Notes: generated from the letters alone by a model not told the origin. A stretch of 38,361 nucleotides of DNA from Acidobacteriota bacterium (GCA_021779935.1 JAJXZT010000039.1:1-38361); one strand, 5' to 3'. Numbered from the stretch's first letter, positions 15,427 through 23,190 are shown. Made by a program: numbers and translations.

Positions 15427-16863
15427 CTATTGAGGGGCCTGGTTGACGGAAAAAACGGTTGTCTGTTCCGCGTGGCGCGGCTCGATCACTCCATCGGCCA
15501 CCCACGCGATGAGGGTTTTGTTGATGCGGTTGGCAATCTCGCAGCGATAGGGGTCCGGATGATACAAGTCGCGAGTGGAATATCGGAAGCTCTTGATCGG
15601 GCAGTCTCCCGCGCACTGGTAGCGCAGCAAGCACCCCTCGCAAGCTTTCATGTTTGAAGCCACGCGGCGCTTCAACGCCTCGATGCGCTGTTCGTCCAGC
15701 ACCACGCGCCGCTCCGCGACATCGACCCGGCCGATGAAGAACATGCTTGCCGCCGGGTCCGTTGCGTCCAGCACCTCGTAGCAGGTCGAGATGTCTCCAT
15801 CCGGCGTCACGCCGAAGTTGTGTCCGCACGCCGAGCAGAATCGCTGGCGGCAACGCTCGAAACAGTGAATGCCCGAGTACCCGACGTTGATGTCGTACCG
15901 CAGGCCCAGCAGAAAACACTTCAGAAACTTTTCCGTGAACTGTTCCACGTCAGGTCGCGAGACGGTACCGGAGGAGCCGCGTCCCGTCAGCGTTACCGGC
16001 TCGAAGCGAACTGCGGCCAGCCCCAGTTGCCGCGCCAGTTCCACCGTCTCTTCCATCGTCGCCAACGCCTCCCGGGTAATCGTCGCCCGAATGGAAACGT
16101 ATCTGCCCGCCTTCACCAGCGCCGCCAGGTTGCGTACCACCAGGTCGTAGCTCGGCGCGCCGGAGCGAAACGGCCGCTGGAGATTGTGGATGTCGCGCGG
16201 CCCGTCCAGGCTGAACGTCACTTGGATGTCGTTCTCGACGATCCACTGGTGCACGGCCTCGGCGTACGTGCCATTCGTGCCTAGCGTCACTGTCGTGCGC
16301 AGCCCTGCCCCGCGTGCCCGTTCGCGGAACTCCGCAACAATTTCTTTCAACGTGGCAAATTCCACCGTCGGCTCGCCGCCGCCGTGGATCGTCAGGTTCA
16401 CGCCGTGCCGCCGCGCGAACCGCCACGCCTCTCCCCACGCCAGCGTGGAGAAGAAGTGGTCCATCGCAATCTGCCAGACATCTTTGCGGATGGTTTTTCC
16501 GGAGTCTCCGCCGCGGGCATAGCAATAGGCACATTGAAGATTGCACTTCGAAGTCAGGAAGATCACCAGGCGAGTCATGGACGGCGCGTCTTGCGGCTCG
16601 CGGCTGGTGCCATTGCCGCCATCCTTGACTTCCACCAAAACACCGCGCTCGCGCAGATGCCTCGCAACATCCATCAGAGCCGCGCGATCATCGCCGGATA
16701 AGCCGGTAGGGAAGCCCGCTCCGTCCGGCTGTGTGAGGAACGCCAGCATCGCCTCATTCATCGAAGCGCAGGTGCGGCTTGCCGGATCGAACAGGTAAAG
16801 ACCGCCGTTGTGCCGGAACAAAGTCGCCAGCGGATTCAGAGCCAGCCGCGATGCAGGCGCCAT
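15427..16863 (-). CDS. radical SAM/SPASM peptide-maturase-like enzyme
   Basis: The product is 478 aa, with AGGTGAT 3 nt before the ATG at 16863. Residues 1-95 form an N-terminal domain (GGLYLFDPASRTCASMNEAM ... GVLVEVKDG) like the leader-binding/PqqD-type front part of peptide maturases. The radical SAM core follows, with the cluster motif C107-x3-C111-x2-C114 and GGGEPT at 161-166. The C-terminal SPASM part has C346-x14-C361, then C408-x2-C411-x5-C417-x3-C421, and C441. This is the full auxiliary-cluster pattern, with extra Cys at 334, 338 and 343. Such enzymes make thioether or C-C cross-links on ribosomal peptides. The next gene on the strand is the Cys-Asp repeat peptide, the obvious substrate. 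No transporter or protease gene is linked. Confidence 0.92.
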   Translation of the reverse strand: MAPASRLALNPLATLFRHNGGLYLFDPASRTCASMNEAMLAFLTQPDGAGFPTGLSGDDRAALMDVARHLRERGVLVEVKDGGNGTSREPQDAPSMTRLVIFLTSKCNLQCAYCYARGGDSGKTIRKDVWQIAMDHFFSTLAWGEAWRFARRHGVNLTIHGGGEPTVEFATLKEIVAEFRERARGAGLRTTVTLGTNGTYAEAVHQWIVENDIQVTFSLDGPRDIHNLQRPFRSGAPSYDLVVRNLAALVKAGRYVSIRATITREALATMEETVELARQLGLAAVRFEPVTLTGRGSSGTVSRPDVEQFTEKFLKCFLLGLRYDINVGYSGIHCFERCRQRFCSACGHNFGVTPDGDISTCYEVLDATDPAASMFFIGRVDVAERRVVLDEQRIEALKRRVASNMKACEGCLLRYQCAGDCPIKSFRYSTRDLYHPDPYRCEIANRINKTLIAWVADGVIEPRHAEQTTVFSVNQAPQ

Positions 16864-17020
16864 GGGATCACCTCGCCTCGGTCCATTGCGTCCGCCACTC
16901 TATCCCCACCGCCGTCCAAAGGCGAATGTTTGCTGCCACATTTCTGTCCGGCTGTTCAGTTTCGGCAATTCGGCGGCCGGTCGCGACAGATTGTCCAGGA
17001 TATCTGTGACGTGGCGTACA

Positions 17021-17581
17021 TCATTCCACAAAGAAGTCCTTCCACAACTCCAGCGTGGTCTCGTGGTACGCGCGATTTGATGCCCAATCCATTTCCGCGC
17101 GGAAGCGATCCTGCATCGTTTGGAAATGTAGTCCGAGCTTCTTGATCAGGAATTTTCCGTCTTCGCGATCCTTGCCGCTGTTGCGGAGCATCTTCGAAAG
17201 GAGCAGATCGTAGGGATCGAGAACGAAGAGCCGCACGTGTTTCATTTTCAGGTCCAATCCTTGGAGGCGTCCTTCGTATTCGATTGGCATCTCCACCGGT
17301 CCCGCGTAGTGAATGAATACGCCGTGCCTCCGTGCCAGTGCTGATTCCTGCCCTGCGATTTTCTCCAATTTCTCCGCTGTTCTCTTCGGCAACACTTCTA
17401 CGTAATCCAGGTCCGCCGTAACACGCGGAATGTCATAGAGTGCCTTCAGCACGAATCCGCCGATGCAATACAGAGTGACCTCTTCCGTGAGCTGCCTGTC
17501 CACATCTCTTAGAAATGGTCCCCACGGCTTCTCGCGCAGAAAACGCCGCAGTTCGTCGCTGTCGTCTTTCTTACCTCGCAT
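17021..17581 (-). CDS. nucleotidyltransferase-fold protein (AbiEii/DUF6036-like), toxin candidate
   Basis: The product is 186 aa. The pattern CIGGFVLKALYDIP ... TADLDYVEV (G41-G42 and D57-x-D59) is the GG-x(n)-DxD active-site signature of minimal/AbiEii-type nucleotidyltransferases. VRLFVLDPYDLLLSKMLRNSGKDREDG is the usual downstream helix of this group, as in AbiEii and DUF6036 proteins. Its start overlaps the end of the HTH gene by 11 nt, giving strict co-expression. By analogy with AbiE and MenAT systems it may modify tRNA or another nucleic acid and be neutralised or repressed by the partner. The toxin role is inference from fold and context. Confidence 0.75.
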   Translation of the reverse strand: MRGKKDDSDELRRFLREKPWGPFLRDVDRQLTEEVTLYCIGGFVLKALYDIPRVTADLDYVEVLPKRTAEKLEKIAGQESALARRHGVFIHYAGPVEMPIEYEGRLQGLDLKMKHVRLFVLDPYDLLLSKMLRNSGKDREDGKFLIKKLGLHFQTMQDRFRAEMDWASNRAYHETTLELWKDFFVE

Positions 17582-18263
17582 ATTGCAGCCACTCCGCCTT
17601 CCAGTCGGTCAGCAGATTCCAGTACTTCGCGTTTTCCGTGCGGTGTTCGCGAAGCCATTTCTGCTCCGCCTCCGTCATCGCGCTCTGTCCAAACGGTTCT
17701 TCCTGCGCCAGTCGTCCCCGGCCCAATTCTGTCAGCAATGCCGTCAGGGATTCCTTTTGCAAAAGCGAGGCTCTCCCGTCCTTCTGCGCCACTTCGCATG
17801 CGAGTGACACCACGAACCCAAGCCGGTTCGTGAGATTCCGCATCCTTGCCTCGCGCACCAGCCACTCGCGGTCCATCTCCGCGTAGTGCAGCACCAGCCA
17901 CGGCAATGCTTCGAACAATCTCGCTTCCAGTCCCTCCTGCGCCAGCGCACGCAGCAGCACCTCCGCCGGATTCCGCTTCCATGCCTTCTTCATGTAAGCA
18001 AATCCGGGATACCCCAGCGCCGCCAACTCCCGCGCCAGTTGCTCACCCGAGATTGGCTCCTCCACTCGCGATGCCGAAACTGGCAGCACCGTCGGCGAAA
18101 GCTTCATCACCCGCATCGCCTTGCTGGCCAGTTCTGGTGTCAGCGGACGCAGCCCTTTTTCCAGCAGGGACCAGTACGGCTGCGACACGCCGAGACGCTC
18201 TGCCGCGTTTTTCTGCGTCAAACCCAACTGCTTTCTTCTTGCCTTCAGTGCTTGCGCTACCAT
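17571..18263 (-). CDS. XRE-family HTH protein, antitoxin-like partner
   Basis: The product is 230 aa. Residues 1-60 form an XRE/Cro HTH (LKARRKQLGLTQKNAAERLG ... SQPYWSLLEKGLRPLTPELASKAMRVMKLS). The remaining 170 residues are helical, rich in Leu, Ala, Glu and Arg, with no domain I can name. It lies 5' of the nucleotidyltransferase gene and overlaps it by 11 nt, the order expected of an antitoxin/repressor followed by its toxin. The upstream dyad at 18291-18311 fits autorepression by the HTH domain. The region upstream is markedly AT-rich compared with the window. Confidence 0.82.
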   Translation of the reverse strand: MVAQALKARRKQLGLTQKNAAERLGVSQPYWSLLEKGLRPLTPELASKAMRVMKLSPTVLPVSASRVEEPISGEQLARELAALGYPGFAYMKKAWKRNPAEVLLRALAQEGLEARLFEALPWLVLHYAEMDREWLVREARMRNLTNRLGFVVSLACEVAQKDGRASLLQKESLTALLTELGRGRLAQEEPFGQSAMTEAEQKWLREHRTENAKYWNLLTDWKAEWLQYAR

Positions 18264-18282
18264 AGTTGTATTTAATACCTTG

Positions 18283-18317
18283 ATGTTAGTATATTACAAT
18301 AATTGTAATATTTAGAT
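18283..18317 (-). promoter_or_regulatory. promoter and 9-bp inverted-repeat operator of the HTH/nucleotidyltransferase pair
   Basis: ATATTACAA (18291-18299) and TTGTAATAT (18303-18311) are exact complements around TAA. Read on the minus strand, TTGATC (18312-18317 side) and TAATAT with an 18-nt spacer make a -35/-10 pair, so the dyad covers the spacer and the -10. The ATG is 28 nt downstream. This is a classic autorepression layout. Confidence 0.65.
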
Positions 18318-18382
18318 CAAAATAAGTAGCTGATAATAAATCATTTACAAGTGGCAGCGTCCTTGCGTACGATAGGGCGGTT

Positions 18383-18652
18383 TTGGCGGAAACGAACGTG
18401 CAAACCAGCTTCTTGACTCTGCTTGCCGCGAAAGACAGCATCTTCGACTGTGTTTCGATGATTCTGGTCGGGGGAACACTCGCGCTCTATGGCCTTCGTG
18501 CCAAGACGTTTCGTGAATCCCCGCAGCTCCACATGCTCTCGCGTCTCGATGAGTTAGAGTCGTATGTTCCTCGCTGGTACCATCGCCTCTTTTTTGTTGT
18601 CCCGGGTGTCATCCTCTTCGCAGGAGGACTCTACGAGCTCTTGCATAGATAG
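18383..18652 (+). CDS. small two-helix membrane protein, unknown function
   Basis: The product is 89 aa. There is no ATG; the frame can start at TTG 18383 (AGGG upstream) or GTG 18398 (GGCGGA upstream). Two hydrophobic helices are clear: about residues 20-38 (DCVSMILVGGTLALYGL) and about 68-86 (LFFVVPGVILFAGGLYEL), separated by a polar region with an SRLDELESYVPRWYHR motif. It is not recognised. It stands divergently from the HTH/nucleotidyltransferase pair across the AT-rich operator region, so the same dyad might affect it. Confidence 0.6.
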   Translation: MAETNVQTSFLTLLAAKDSIFDCVSMILVGGTLALYGLRAKTFRESPQLHMLSRLDELESYVPRWYHRLFFVVPGVILFAGGLYELLHR

Positions 18653-18687
18653 TCCGTGACAGTCGGTGGGGCTATTCCGGGTTCCTC

Positions 18688-18734
18688 CATTCGTCATTCG
18701 TCCTTCCCGTTCATCAATCAGCCATCGACAATCC
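18688..18734. repeat. degenerate heptanucleotide repeat upstream of thiE
   Basis: CATTCGT occurs twice in tandem at 18688-18701. It is followed by further 7-bp-spaced, degenerate units (AATCAGC, CATCGAC, AATCCCG). The run ends just before the -10-like box of thiE. Its right part resembles the run at 26783-26815. Confidence 0.65.
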
Positions 18735-18737
18735 CGC

Positions 18738-18749
18738 TATACTTCCCCC
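18738..18749 (+). promoter_or_regulatory. -10 box of probable leaderless thiE transcript
   Basis: TATACT at 18738-18743 plus TCCCCC places the ATG of thiE 6 nt downstream, with no Shine-Dalgarno. This is the same geometry and the same C-rich spacer as at 11882. Confidence 0.55.
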
Positions 18750-19361
18750 ATGCACCTTCCGCGGCTCTACGCCATCCTCGATCTCGGCCTTCTCCCCACC
18801 TTCGCTGCTCTCCGCGCGTGTGCCCTTGAACTTTCCGGCTCTGGCGTCACTCTCATGCAGTACCGTGCGAAGAACACATCGCCTCGCGATTCACTGGCGC
18901 ACGCCCGCGAACTTCGGCGCATTCTTCCTCCCGAGGTTCGTCTCGTCATGAACGACCGTGCCGACCTCTGCGTCGCCGCCGGGTTCGATGGTGTCCATGT
19001 CGGGCAGGACGATCTTTCTCCCCTCGGCGCGCGCACCGTCGTCGGAGAGGGGCGGATCGTTGGCGTTTCCACGCACAATGTCGATCAGGTCCGTCTTGCC
19101 GATGCCGCTCCCGTCGACTACATCGCCATCGGCCCTGTCTTCACGACCTCCACCAAAGTGAAACCCGACCCGGTCGTTGGACTCGAAGGTGTCCGCACTG
19201 CGCGTGCTCTCACTTCCAAGCCGATTGTCGCCATCGGCGGCATCACCCGCGCCAACTGCCGTTCCGTCATCGATGCCGGCGCCGACTCCGTAGCCGTCAT
19301 TTCTGATCTGCTAAACGCCCCAGCACATTCGGCGGAGACATTCCTCCGCCTCTTGTTGTAA
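18750..19361 (+). CDS. thiE: thiamine-phosphate synthase
   Basis: The product is 203 aa, the usual ThiE length, from the ATG at 18750. Motifs in order: LYAILDLG (strand 1), LMQYRAKN (the variant of the QlR.K pyrimidine-binding motif), VMNDRADLCVAAGFDGVHVGQDDL, DYIAIGPVFTTSTK (phosphate loop) and PIVAIGGITRANC ... GADSVAVISDLL. It joins HMP-PP and THZ-P to make thiamine monophosphate in the cytoplasm. No other thiamine gene and no TPP riboswitch is seen nearby, so it is an isolated copy. The first in-frame ATG (18666) is rejected because it would translate the heptad repeat region. Confidence 0.93.
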   Translation: MHLPRLYAILDLGLLPTFAALRACALELSGSGVTLMQYRAKNTSPRDSLAHARELRRILPPEVRLVMNDRADLCVAAGFDGVHVGQDDLSPLGARTVVGEGRIVGVSTHNVDQVRLADAAPVDYIAIGPVFTTSTKVKPDPVVGLEGVRTARALTSKPIVAIGGITRANCRSVIDAGADSVAVISDLLNAPAHSAETFLRLLL

Positions 19362-19387
19362 AGTCTTTCGGCAGCTTTCGTCGCAGC

Positions 19388-19420
19388 GGGTGCCCCATCC
19401 TGAGCATCGCGAAGGGTGGG
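19388..19420. repeat. palindromic element, GGGTGCCCCA type
   Basis: The head GGGTGCCCCATCCT and the tail AGGGTGGG pair as CCCATCCT with AGGGTGGG (8 bp, one G-T pair). It lies 26 nt after the thiE stop and could also serve as its terminator. Confidence 0.65.
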
Positions 19421-19421
19421 A

Positions 19422-19449
19422 ATGACTCGTGACTAATGACTCGCGACTT
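19422..19449. repeat. heptanucleotide tandem repeat (4 x 7 bp)
   Basis: There are four units in register of the form NNGACTN: ATGACTC, GTGACTA, ATGACTC and GCGACTT. It follows directly after the palindromic element and ends 15 nt before the TTG start of the permease gene. Confidence 0.85.
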
Positions 19450-19464
19450 TTTCCAAGGAGTCCC

Positions 19465-21015
19465 TTGACCCAGGAAACCGAAACCGTCATCGCCACTGAA
19501 AACGCGCCGCAGGACGCCGGACTCGTCAAGGGTCTTGGCCTTACCAGCGCCACCATGCTTGTCATGGGTTCCATGATCGGCTCCGGAGTCTTCATCGTCG
19601 CCGCCGACATTGCGCGTACCGTGCAGTCTCCCGCGCTGCTCGTCGGAGCATGGCTCATCACCGGCTTCATGACCATCGTCGGCGCCCTCGCCTATGGCGA
19701 GCTCGCCGGCATGATGCCGCACGCTGGAGGCCAGTACGTCTATCTCCGCGAGTCTCTTGGCCCGCTCTCCGGGTTCCTCTATGGCTGGACGTTCTTCCTC
19801 GTCATTCAGTGCGGCACCATTGCCGCCGTCGGCGTTGCCTTTGGAAAATTCCTCGGTGTCTTCTTCCCGTCGATTTCCGCCGACCACTGGATTCTCCATC
19901 TCTGGAAGGTTCCACCCATCCCCGTCGGCCCCATGGTTCTCGGCAACATGGATGTGGGCCTCAACACGCAGAACCTCGTCGCCATCCTTGGCGTCATACT
20001 GCTCTCGGTGGTGAACATCTACGGCGTCAAGACCGGCGCCATCATCCAGAACATCTTCACCTTCGCCAAGACCGCCGCCTTGCTTGGCCTGGTGCTCCTG
20101 GGTGTCTTCGTGGGAGCCAATCACGCGGCCATTCTCGCCAACTTCGGCGCCAACTTCTGGAAGAACGCCTCGCTCGGCTCGCTGCATGTCATCCCCGTGG
20201 GCCTCGCCGGAGCCACTGCCGCCGTCGGCACCATCACCGTGCTTGCCATTGCGCAGGTCGGCTCTCTCTTCTCCGCCGACGCCTGGAACTCCGTCACCTT
20301 CACGGCCGCCGAGGTCAAGAATCCGTCGCGCAACTTGCCTCTCTCGCTCGCCATTGGCACCGCCAGCGTCATCCTTCTCTATATCGCCGCCAACGTCGTC
20401 TACCTGCTCGCGCTGCCGCTCTTCGGCGATCCCCATAGCATGACGCTCATGGGCCGCGGCATTCAGTACGCCTCCGAGGACCGCGTTGCCACCGCCGTCA
20501 TGCAGTCCATGTTCGGCTTCACCGGAGCCAAGCTGATGGCCATCGCCATCCTTGTTTCCACCTTCGGATGCAACAACGGCCTCATCCTCTCCGGAGCCCG
20601 CGTCTATTACGCCATGGCCAAGGACGGACTCTTCTTCAAGTCCGTCGCCCGCCTCCATCCCAAGTACAAAACGCCCGCCGTCTCGCTTGGCGTGCAAGCC
20701 ATCTGGACCTGCGTCCTCTGTCTCAGCGGCTCTTACAGCCAGTTGCTCGACTACACCATGTTTGCCGTTCTCATCTTCTACATCATGACGCTCGGCGGCA
20801 TCTTCGTGTTGCGTCGCACCCGGCCCGATGCTCCGCGTCCGTACAAGGCCATCGGTTATCCTGTTCTGCCTGCCATTTACATTTTGATGGCGGTCTTCAT
20901 TGATGTAGTCTTGTTGCGCTACAAACCCCAGTACACGTGGCCGGGCCTGATCATTGTTCTGCTTGGGATTCCGGTCTACTTCTGGTGGTCGCGCAAGAAC
21001 GCCCAGACGGCCTAG
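19465..21015 (+). CDS. APC-superfamily amino acid permease
   Basis: The product is 516 aa from TTG at 19465, chosen because AAGGAG (19455-19460) lies 4 nt upstream; an ATG at 19429 would start inside the heptad repeat. The first helix, ATMLVMGSMIGSGVFIVAADIA, carries the GSGxF unwound substrate-binding motif of APC transporters. GALAYGELAGMMPHAGGQYVYLRESLGP is the conserved TM2-loop-TM3 signature. About 12 TM helices can be drawn. VFKIIGYPVLP-like residues (PYKAIGYPVLPAIYI) near the C terminus are typical of LAT/SteT-like exchangers. The substrate is probably an amino acid, not specified further. A second APC gene follows in the same direction after 88 nt. Confidence 0.9.
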   Translation: MTQETETVIATENAPQDAGLVKGLGLTSATMLVMGSMIGSGVFIVAADIARTVQSPALLVGAWLITGFMTIVGALAYGELAGMMPHAGGQYVYLRESLGPLSGFLYGWTFFLVIQCGTIAAVGVAFGKFLGVFFPSISADHWILHLWKVPPIPVGPMVLGNMDVGLNTQNLVAILGVILLSVVNIYGVKTGAIIQNIFTFAKTAALLGLVLLGVFVGANHAAILANFGANFWKNASLGSLHVIPVGLAGATAAVGTITVLAIAQVGSLFSADAWNSVTFTAAEVKNPSRNLPLSLAIGTASVILLYIAANVVYLLALPLFGDPHSMTLMGRGIQYASEDRVATAVMQSMFGFTGAKLMAIAILVSTFGCNNGLILSGARVYYAMAKDGLFFKSVARLHPKYKTPAVSLGVQAIWTCVLCLSGSYSQLLDYTMFAVLIFYIMTLGGIFVLRRTRPDAPRPYKAIGYPVLPAIYILMAVFIDVVLLRYKPQYTWPGLIIVLLGIPVYFWWSRKNAQTA

Positions 21016-21103
21016 CCCACGGCCCCTGGTCGTCACTGGCGGTTCGCCGTTGACGGCGCCTCCGCCGGAGCGTCTTTAAGCAAGTCTAAGGAGAACACCT
21101 CGG

Positions 21104-23023
21104 ATGTCGAAGCTTTTGGCCACCAAGCCTTTGGATATGCTGCTGGCCGAGGCGGGCGAAACAGGCGAACACAGCCTGAAACGCACCCTCGGTCCAATCA
21201 ATCTCATCACCCTTGGCATCGGAGCCATCATCGGTGCTGGCATTTTCGTGTTGACCGGCTCTGCCGCCGCGCAATACGCCGGCCCGGCGATCGTCCTCTC
21301 GTTCATCTTTGCCGGTGTCGCCTGCGCCTTTGCCGGACTGTGCTACTCCGAATTTGCCTCGCTCATCCCCATCGCCGGTTCTGCTTACACCTACGGCTAC
21401 GCCACCCTCGGTGAGCTCTTCGCCTGGATCATCGGCTGGGACCTCATCCTTGAATATGCCTTTGGCGCCGCCACTGTGGCCTCCGGTTGGAGCGGTTATC
21501 TCGTCAGCTTCCTTCAGGACTTCGGCATCCATCTTCCGCCGCGGCTTATCGCCACGCCCGGCACCGACCTTGTGCTTTACAACAATCGTTGGGAGATCCT
21601 CACCAAGGTCCTCCCCGACTTGCAGGCCGCGCACATCGATCCCGCCACGCTGCCGCATGTGCATGCTCTCTTCAATCTCGTGGCTTTTGTCGCGATTGCC
21701 ATCGTCACCACGATTCTTGTCATCGGCATCAAGGAGTCCGCGAACTTCAACTCTGCCATCGTGATCGTCAAGGTTGCGATCGTGCTGGTCTTTATCGCCA
21801 TTGCCGGGCAGTTCGCTCTTGCCCATCCGCAGCTCGTCGCCCACAACTGGCATCCCTTCATCCCGAAAAATCTCGGCGCATTCGGCGAGTATGGATGGTC
21901 GGGCATTGCGCGCGCCGCTGGCGTCATCTTCTTCGCCTATATCGGCTTTGACGCCGTCTCCACCGCCGCGCAGGAAGCCCGCAATCCGCAGCGCGACATG
22001 CCCATCGGCATTCTCGGCTCGCTCGTCATCTGCACCATCCTTTACATCATCGTCTCCGGACTGCTCACTGGCGTCGTCTCCTACACCGCGCTCAATGTTT
22101 CTGACCCGGTCGCCGTCGGCATCGATGCCACCGGCATCCGCTGGGGCAGCTTCCTCGTCAAGCTCGGAGCCATTGCCGGACTCGGCAGCGTCATGCTCGT
22201 CATGTTGCTCGGACAGTCCCGCGTCTTCTATTCCATGTCGCGTGACGGACTCCTGCCCAAGTGGGCCGGCACCGTTCATCCGCGCTTCCGCACGCCCTAC
22301 ATCTCGTCGATCACCGTGGGCATCTTCGTCGCCATCTTCGCGTCGTTGATCCCCATCGGAATCCTCGGAGAACTGGTTTCCATCGGAACCCTGCTGGCGT
22401 TTGTCATCGTCTGCGCCGGCGTCTGGGTCTTGCGAGTGCGCAAACCCGAACTGCATCGCCCCTTCAAGACGCCGTGGGTCCCCTTCGTCCCCATCATGGG
22501 TATCGTGGTCTCCCTCGCGCTGATGGCCAGCCTCCCGCTCGACACCTGGTTGCGCCTCATTATCTGGCTTGAACTCGGCATGTTCATCTTCTTTTCTTAC
22601 AGTGAGAGCCATAGCCGCGTGCAAGCTTTGCATGGTCCTCCGGCCAAGCTCCCCACTGCTACTGCGAACATGGGTCTTGGAATCTTGGGGTCATGTCTTC
22701 TGATAGCTGGGACATTCCTTCCGTTTGCCTCTTTTGCAGAGAGTGGAAGCATGAGCTGCTGGACTTACTCGATCGGCCTTGCGCTTGCTGTGCTGGGAGT
22801 AGTGCTAAATTCGGTTTTGTTTGCATTCACCGGGCGTTACGTCCATCAATGGTTTACCGGTGGCGGTGCTGTATTGATTACGGTGCTGACAGCGATAATC
22901 GCGTACCACTCTGCGGGTTTTGCGCATTTTCAGGTGGCAATGCTTGTGCTGATTATCGGTGCGGCTCTCTTGGTGATCTCCGCCGTGGTTGGTCCAGCCT
23001 TAGCACAGCCTTCCGGCGACTAA
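21104..23023 (+). CDS. APC amino acid permease (CAT/YfnA-like) with extra C-terminal 4-helix domain
   Basis: The product is 639 aa, about 140 longer than usual for this family. TAAGGAG precedes the ATG at 21104. The start MLLAEAGETGEHSLKRTLGPINLITLGIGAIIGAGIFVLTG and FDAVSTAAQEARNPQRDMPIGI are signatures of cationic-amino-acid-type permeases. Residues 1-500 give the usual 12 helices and end at FFSYSESHSRV, where most relatives stop. From about residue 510 (22630) come four further hydrophobic segments (GLGILGSCLLIAGTFLPFASF, WTYSIGLALAVLGVVLNSVLF, AVLITVLTAIIAYHS, FQVAMLVLIIGAALLVISAV). There the codon choice visibly shifts away from the C-ending codons used before. I infer a fused membrane module. 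Confidence 0.9.
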   Translation: MSKLLATKPLDMLLAEAGETGEHSLKRTLGPINLITLGIGAIIGAGIFVLTGSAAAQYAGPAIVLSFIFAGVACAFAGLCYSEFASLIPIAGSAYTYGYATLGELFAWIIGWDLILEYAFGAATVASGWSGYLVSFLQDFGIHLPPRLIATPGTDLVLYNNRWEILTKVLPDLQAAHIDPATLPHVHALFNLVAFVAIAIVTTILVIGIKESANFNSAIVIVKVAIVLVFIAIAGQFALAHPQLVAHNWHPFIPKNLGAFGEYGWSGIARAAGVIFFAYIGFDAVSTAAQEARNPQRDMPIGILGSLVICTILYIIVSGLLTGVVSYTALNVSDPVAVGIDATGIRWGSFLVKLGAIAGLGSVMLVMLLGQSRVFYSMSRDGLLPKWAGTVHPRFRTPYISSITVGIFVAIFASLIPIGILGELVSIGTLLAFVIVCAGVWVLRVRKPELHRPFKTPWVPFVPIMGIVVSLALMASLPLDTWLRLIIWLELGMFIFFSYSESHSRVQALHGPPAKLPTATANMGLGILGSCLLIAGTFLPFASFAESGSMSCWTYSIGLALAVLGVVLNSVLFAFTGRYVHQWFTGGGAVLITVLTAIIAYHSAGFAHFQVAMLVLIIGAALLVISAVVGPALAQPSGD

Positions 23024-23043
23024 CCCGTTTCACGCTTCCCCTC

Positions 23044-23070
23044 AGGCCCTCCCCCGCGGAGGGCCTTTGC
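23044..23070 (+). terminator. intrinsic terminator after the APC permease
   Basis: AGGCCCTCC (23044-23052), CCCGC loop and GGAGGGCCT (23058-23066) form a 9-bp perfect stem, followed by TTGCTTG. It lies 20 nt after the permease stop. Confidence 0.8.
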
Positions 23071-23081
23071 TTGTGCTTTCG

Positions 23082-23146
23082 CTAAGAGCAAAAAGCCAAC
23101 CGCTAACAGCCTTTACCTGACACCTGGAACCTGGTACCTAACACCT
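23082..23146. repeat. heptanucleotide tandem repeats, two runs
   Basis: At 23115-23142 four units begin ACCT in perfect 7-bp register (ACCTGAC, ACCTGGA, ACCTGGT, ACCTAAC) and a partial fifth follows. Just upstream, CTAAGAG, CCAACCG and CTAACAG appear with 7-bp phasing and resemble the run at 11849. Both lie ahead of the potassium channel gene. Confidence 0.75.
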
Positions 23147-23184
23147 CGCCCCTTCCCTCAGTAGCAATCCTCCCTCGCGCGCAT

Positions 23185-23190
23185 TACAAT
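23185..23190 (+). promoter_or_regulatory. -10-like box ahead of the channel gene
   Basis: TACAAT lies 11 nt before the ATG at 23202 and is followed by the C-rich word CGCCCC. The context ATTACAATCNCCCC matches that of the M24 peptidase promoter. It would give an mRNA with only a few leader bases. No Shine-Dalgarno is visible. Confidence 0.45.

Noticed and set aside
18653-18749. TPP riboswitch upstream of thiE
   Set aside because: The CTGAGA and ACCTGA core motifs of the THI element are absent; the gap holds a heptad repeat and a -10-like box.
19297-22633. Long minus-strand open frames (579 and 515 aa) opposite the two APC permeases
   Set aside because: Their composition (Asp/Gly/Glu/His-rich without hydrophobic cores) is that of antisense shadows of membrane proteins with C-ending codons.
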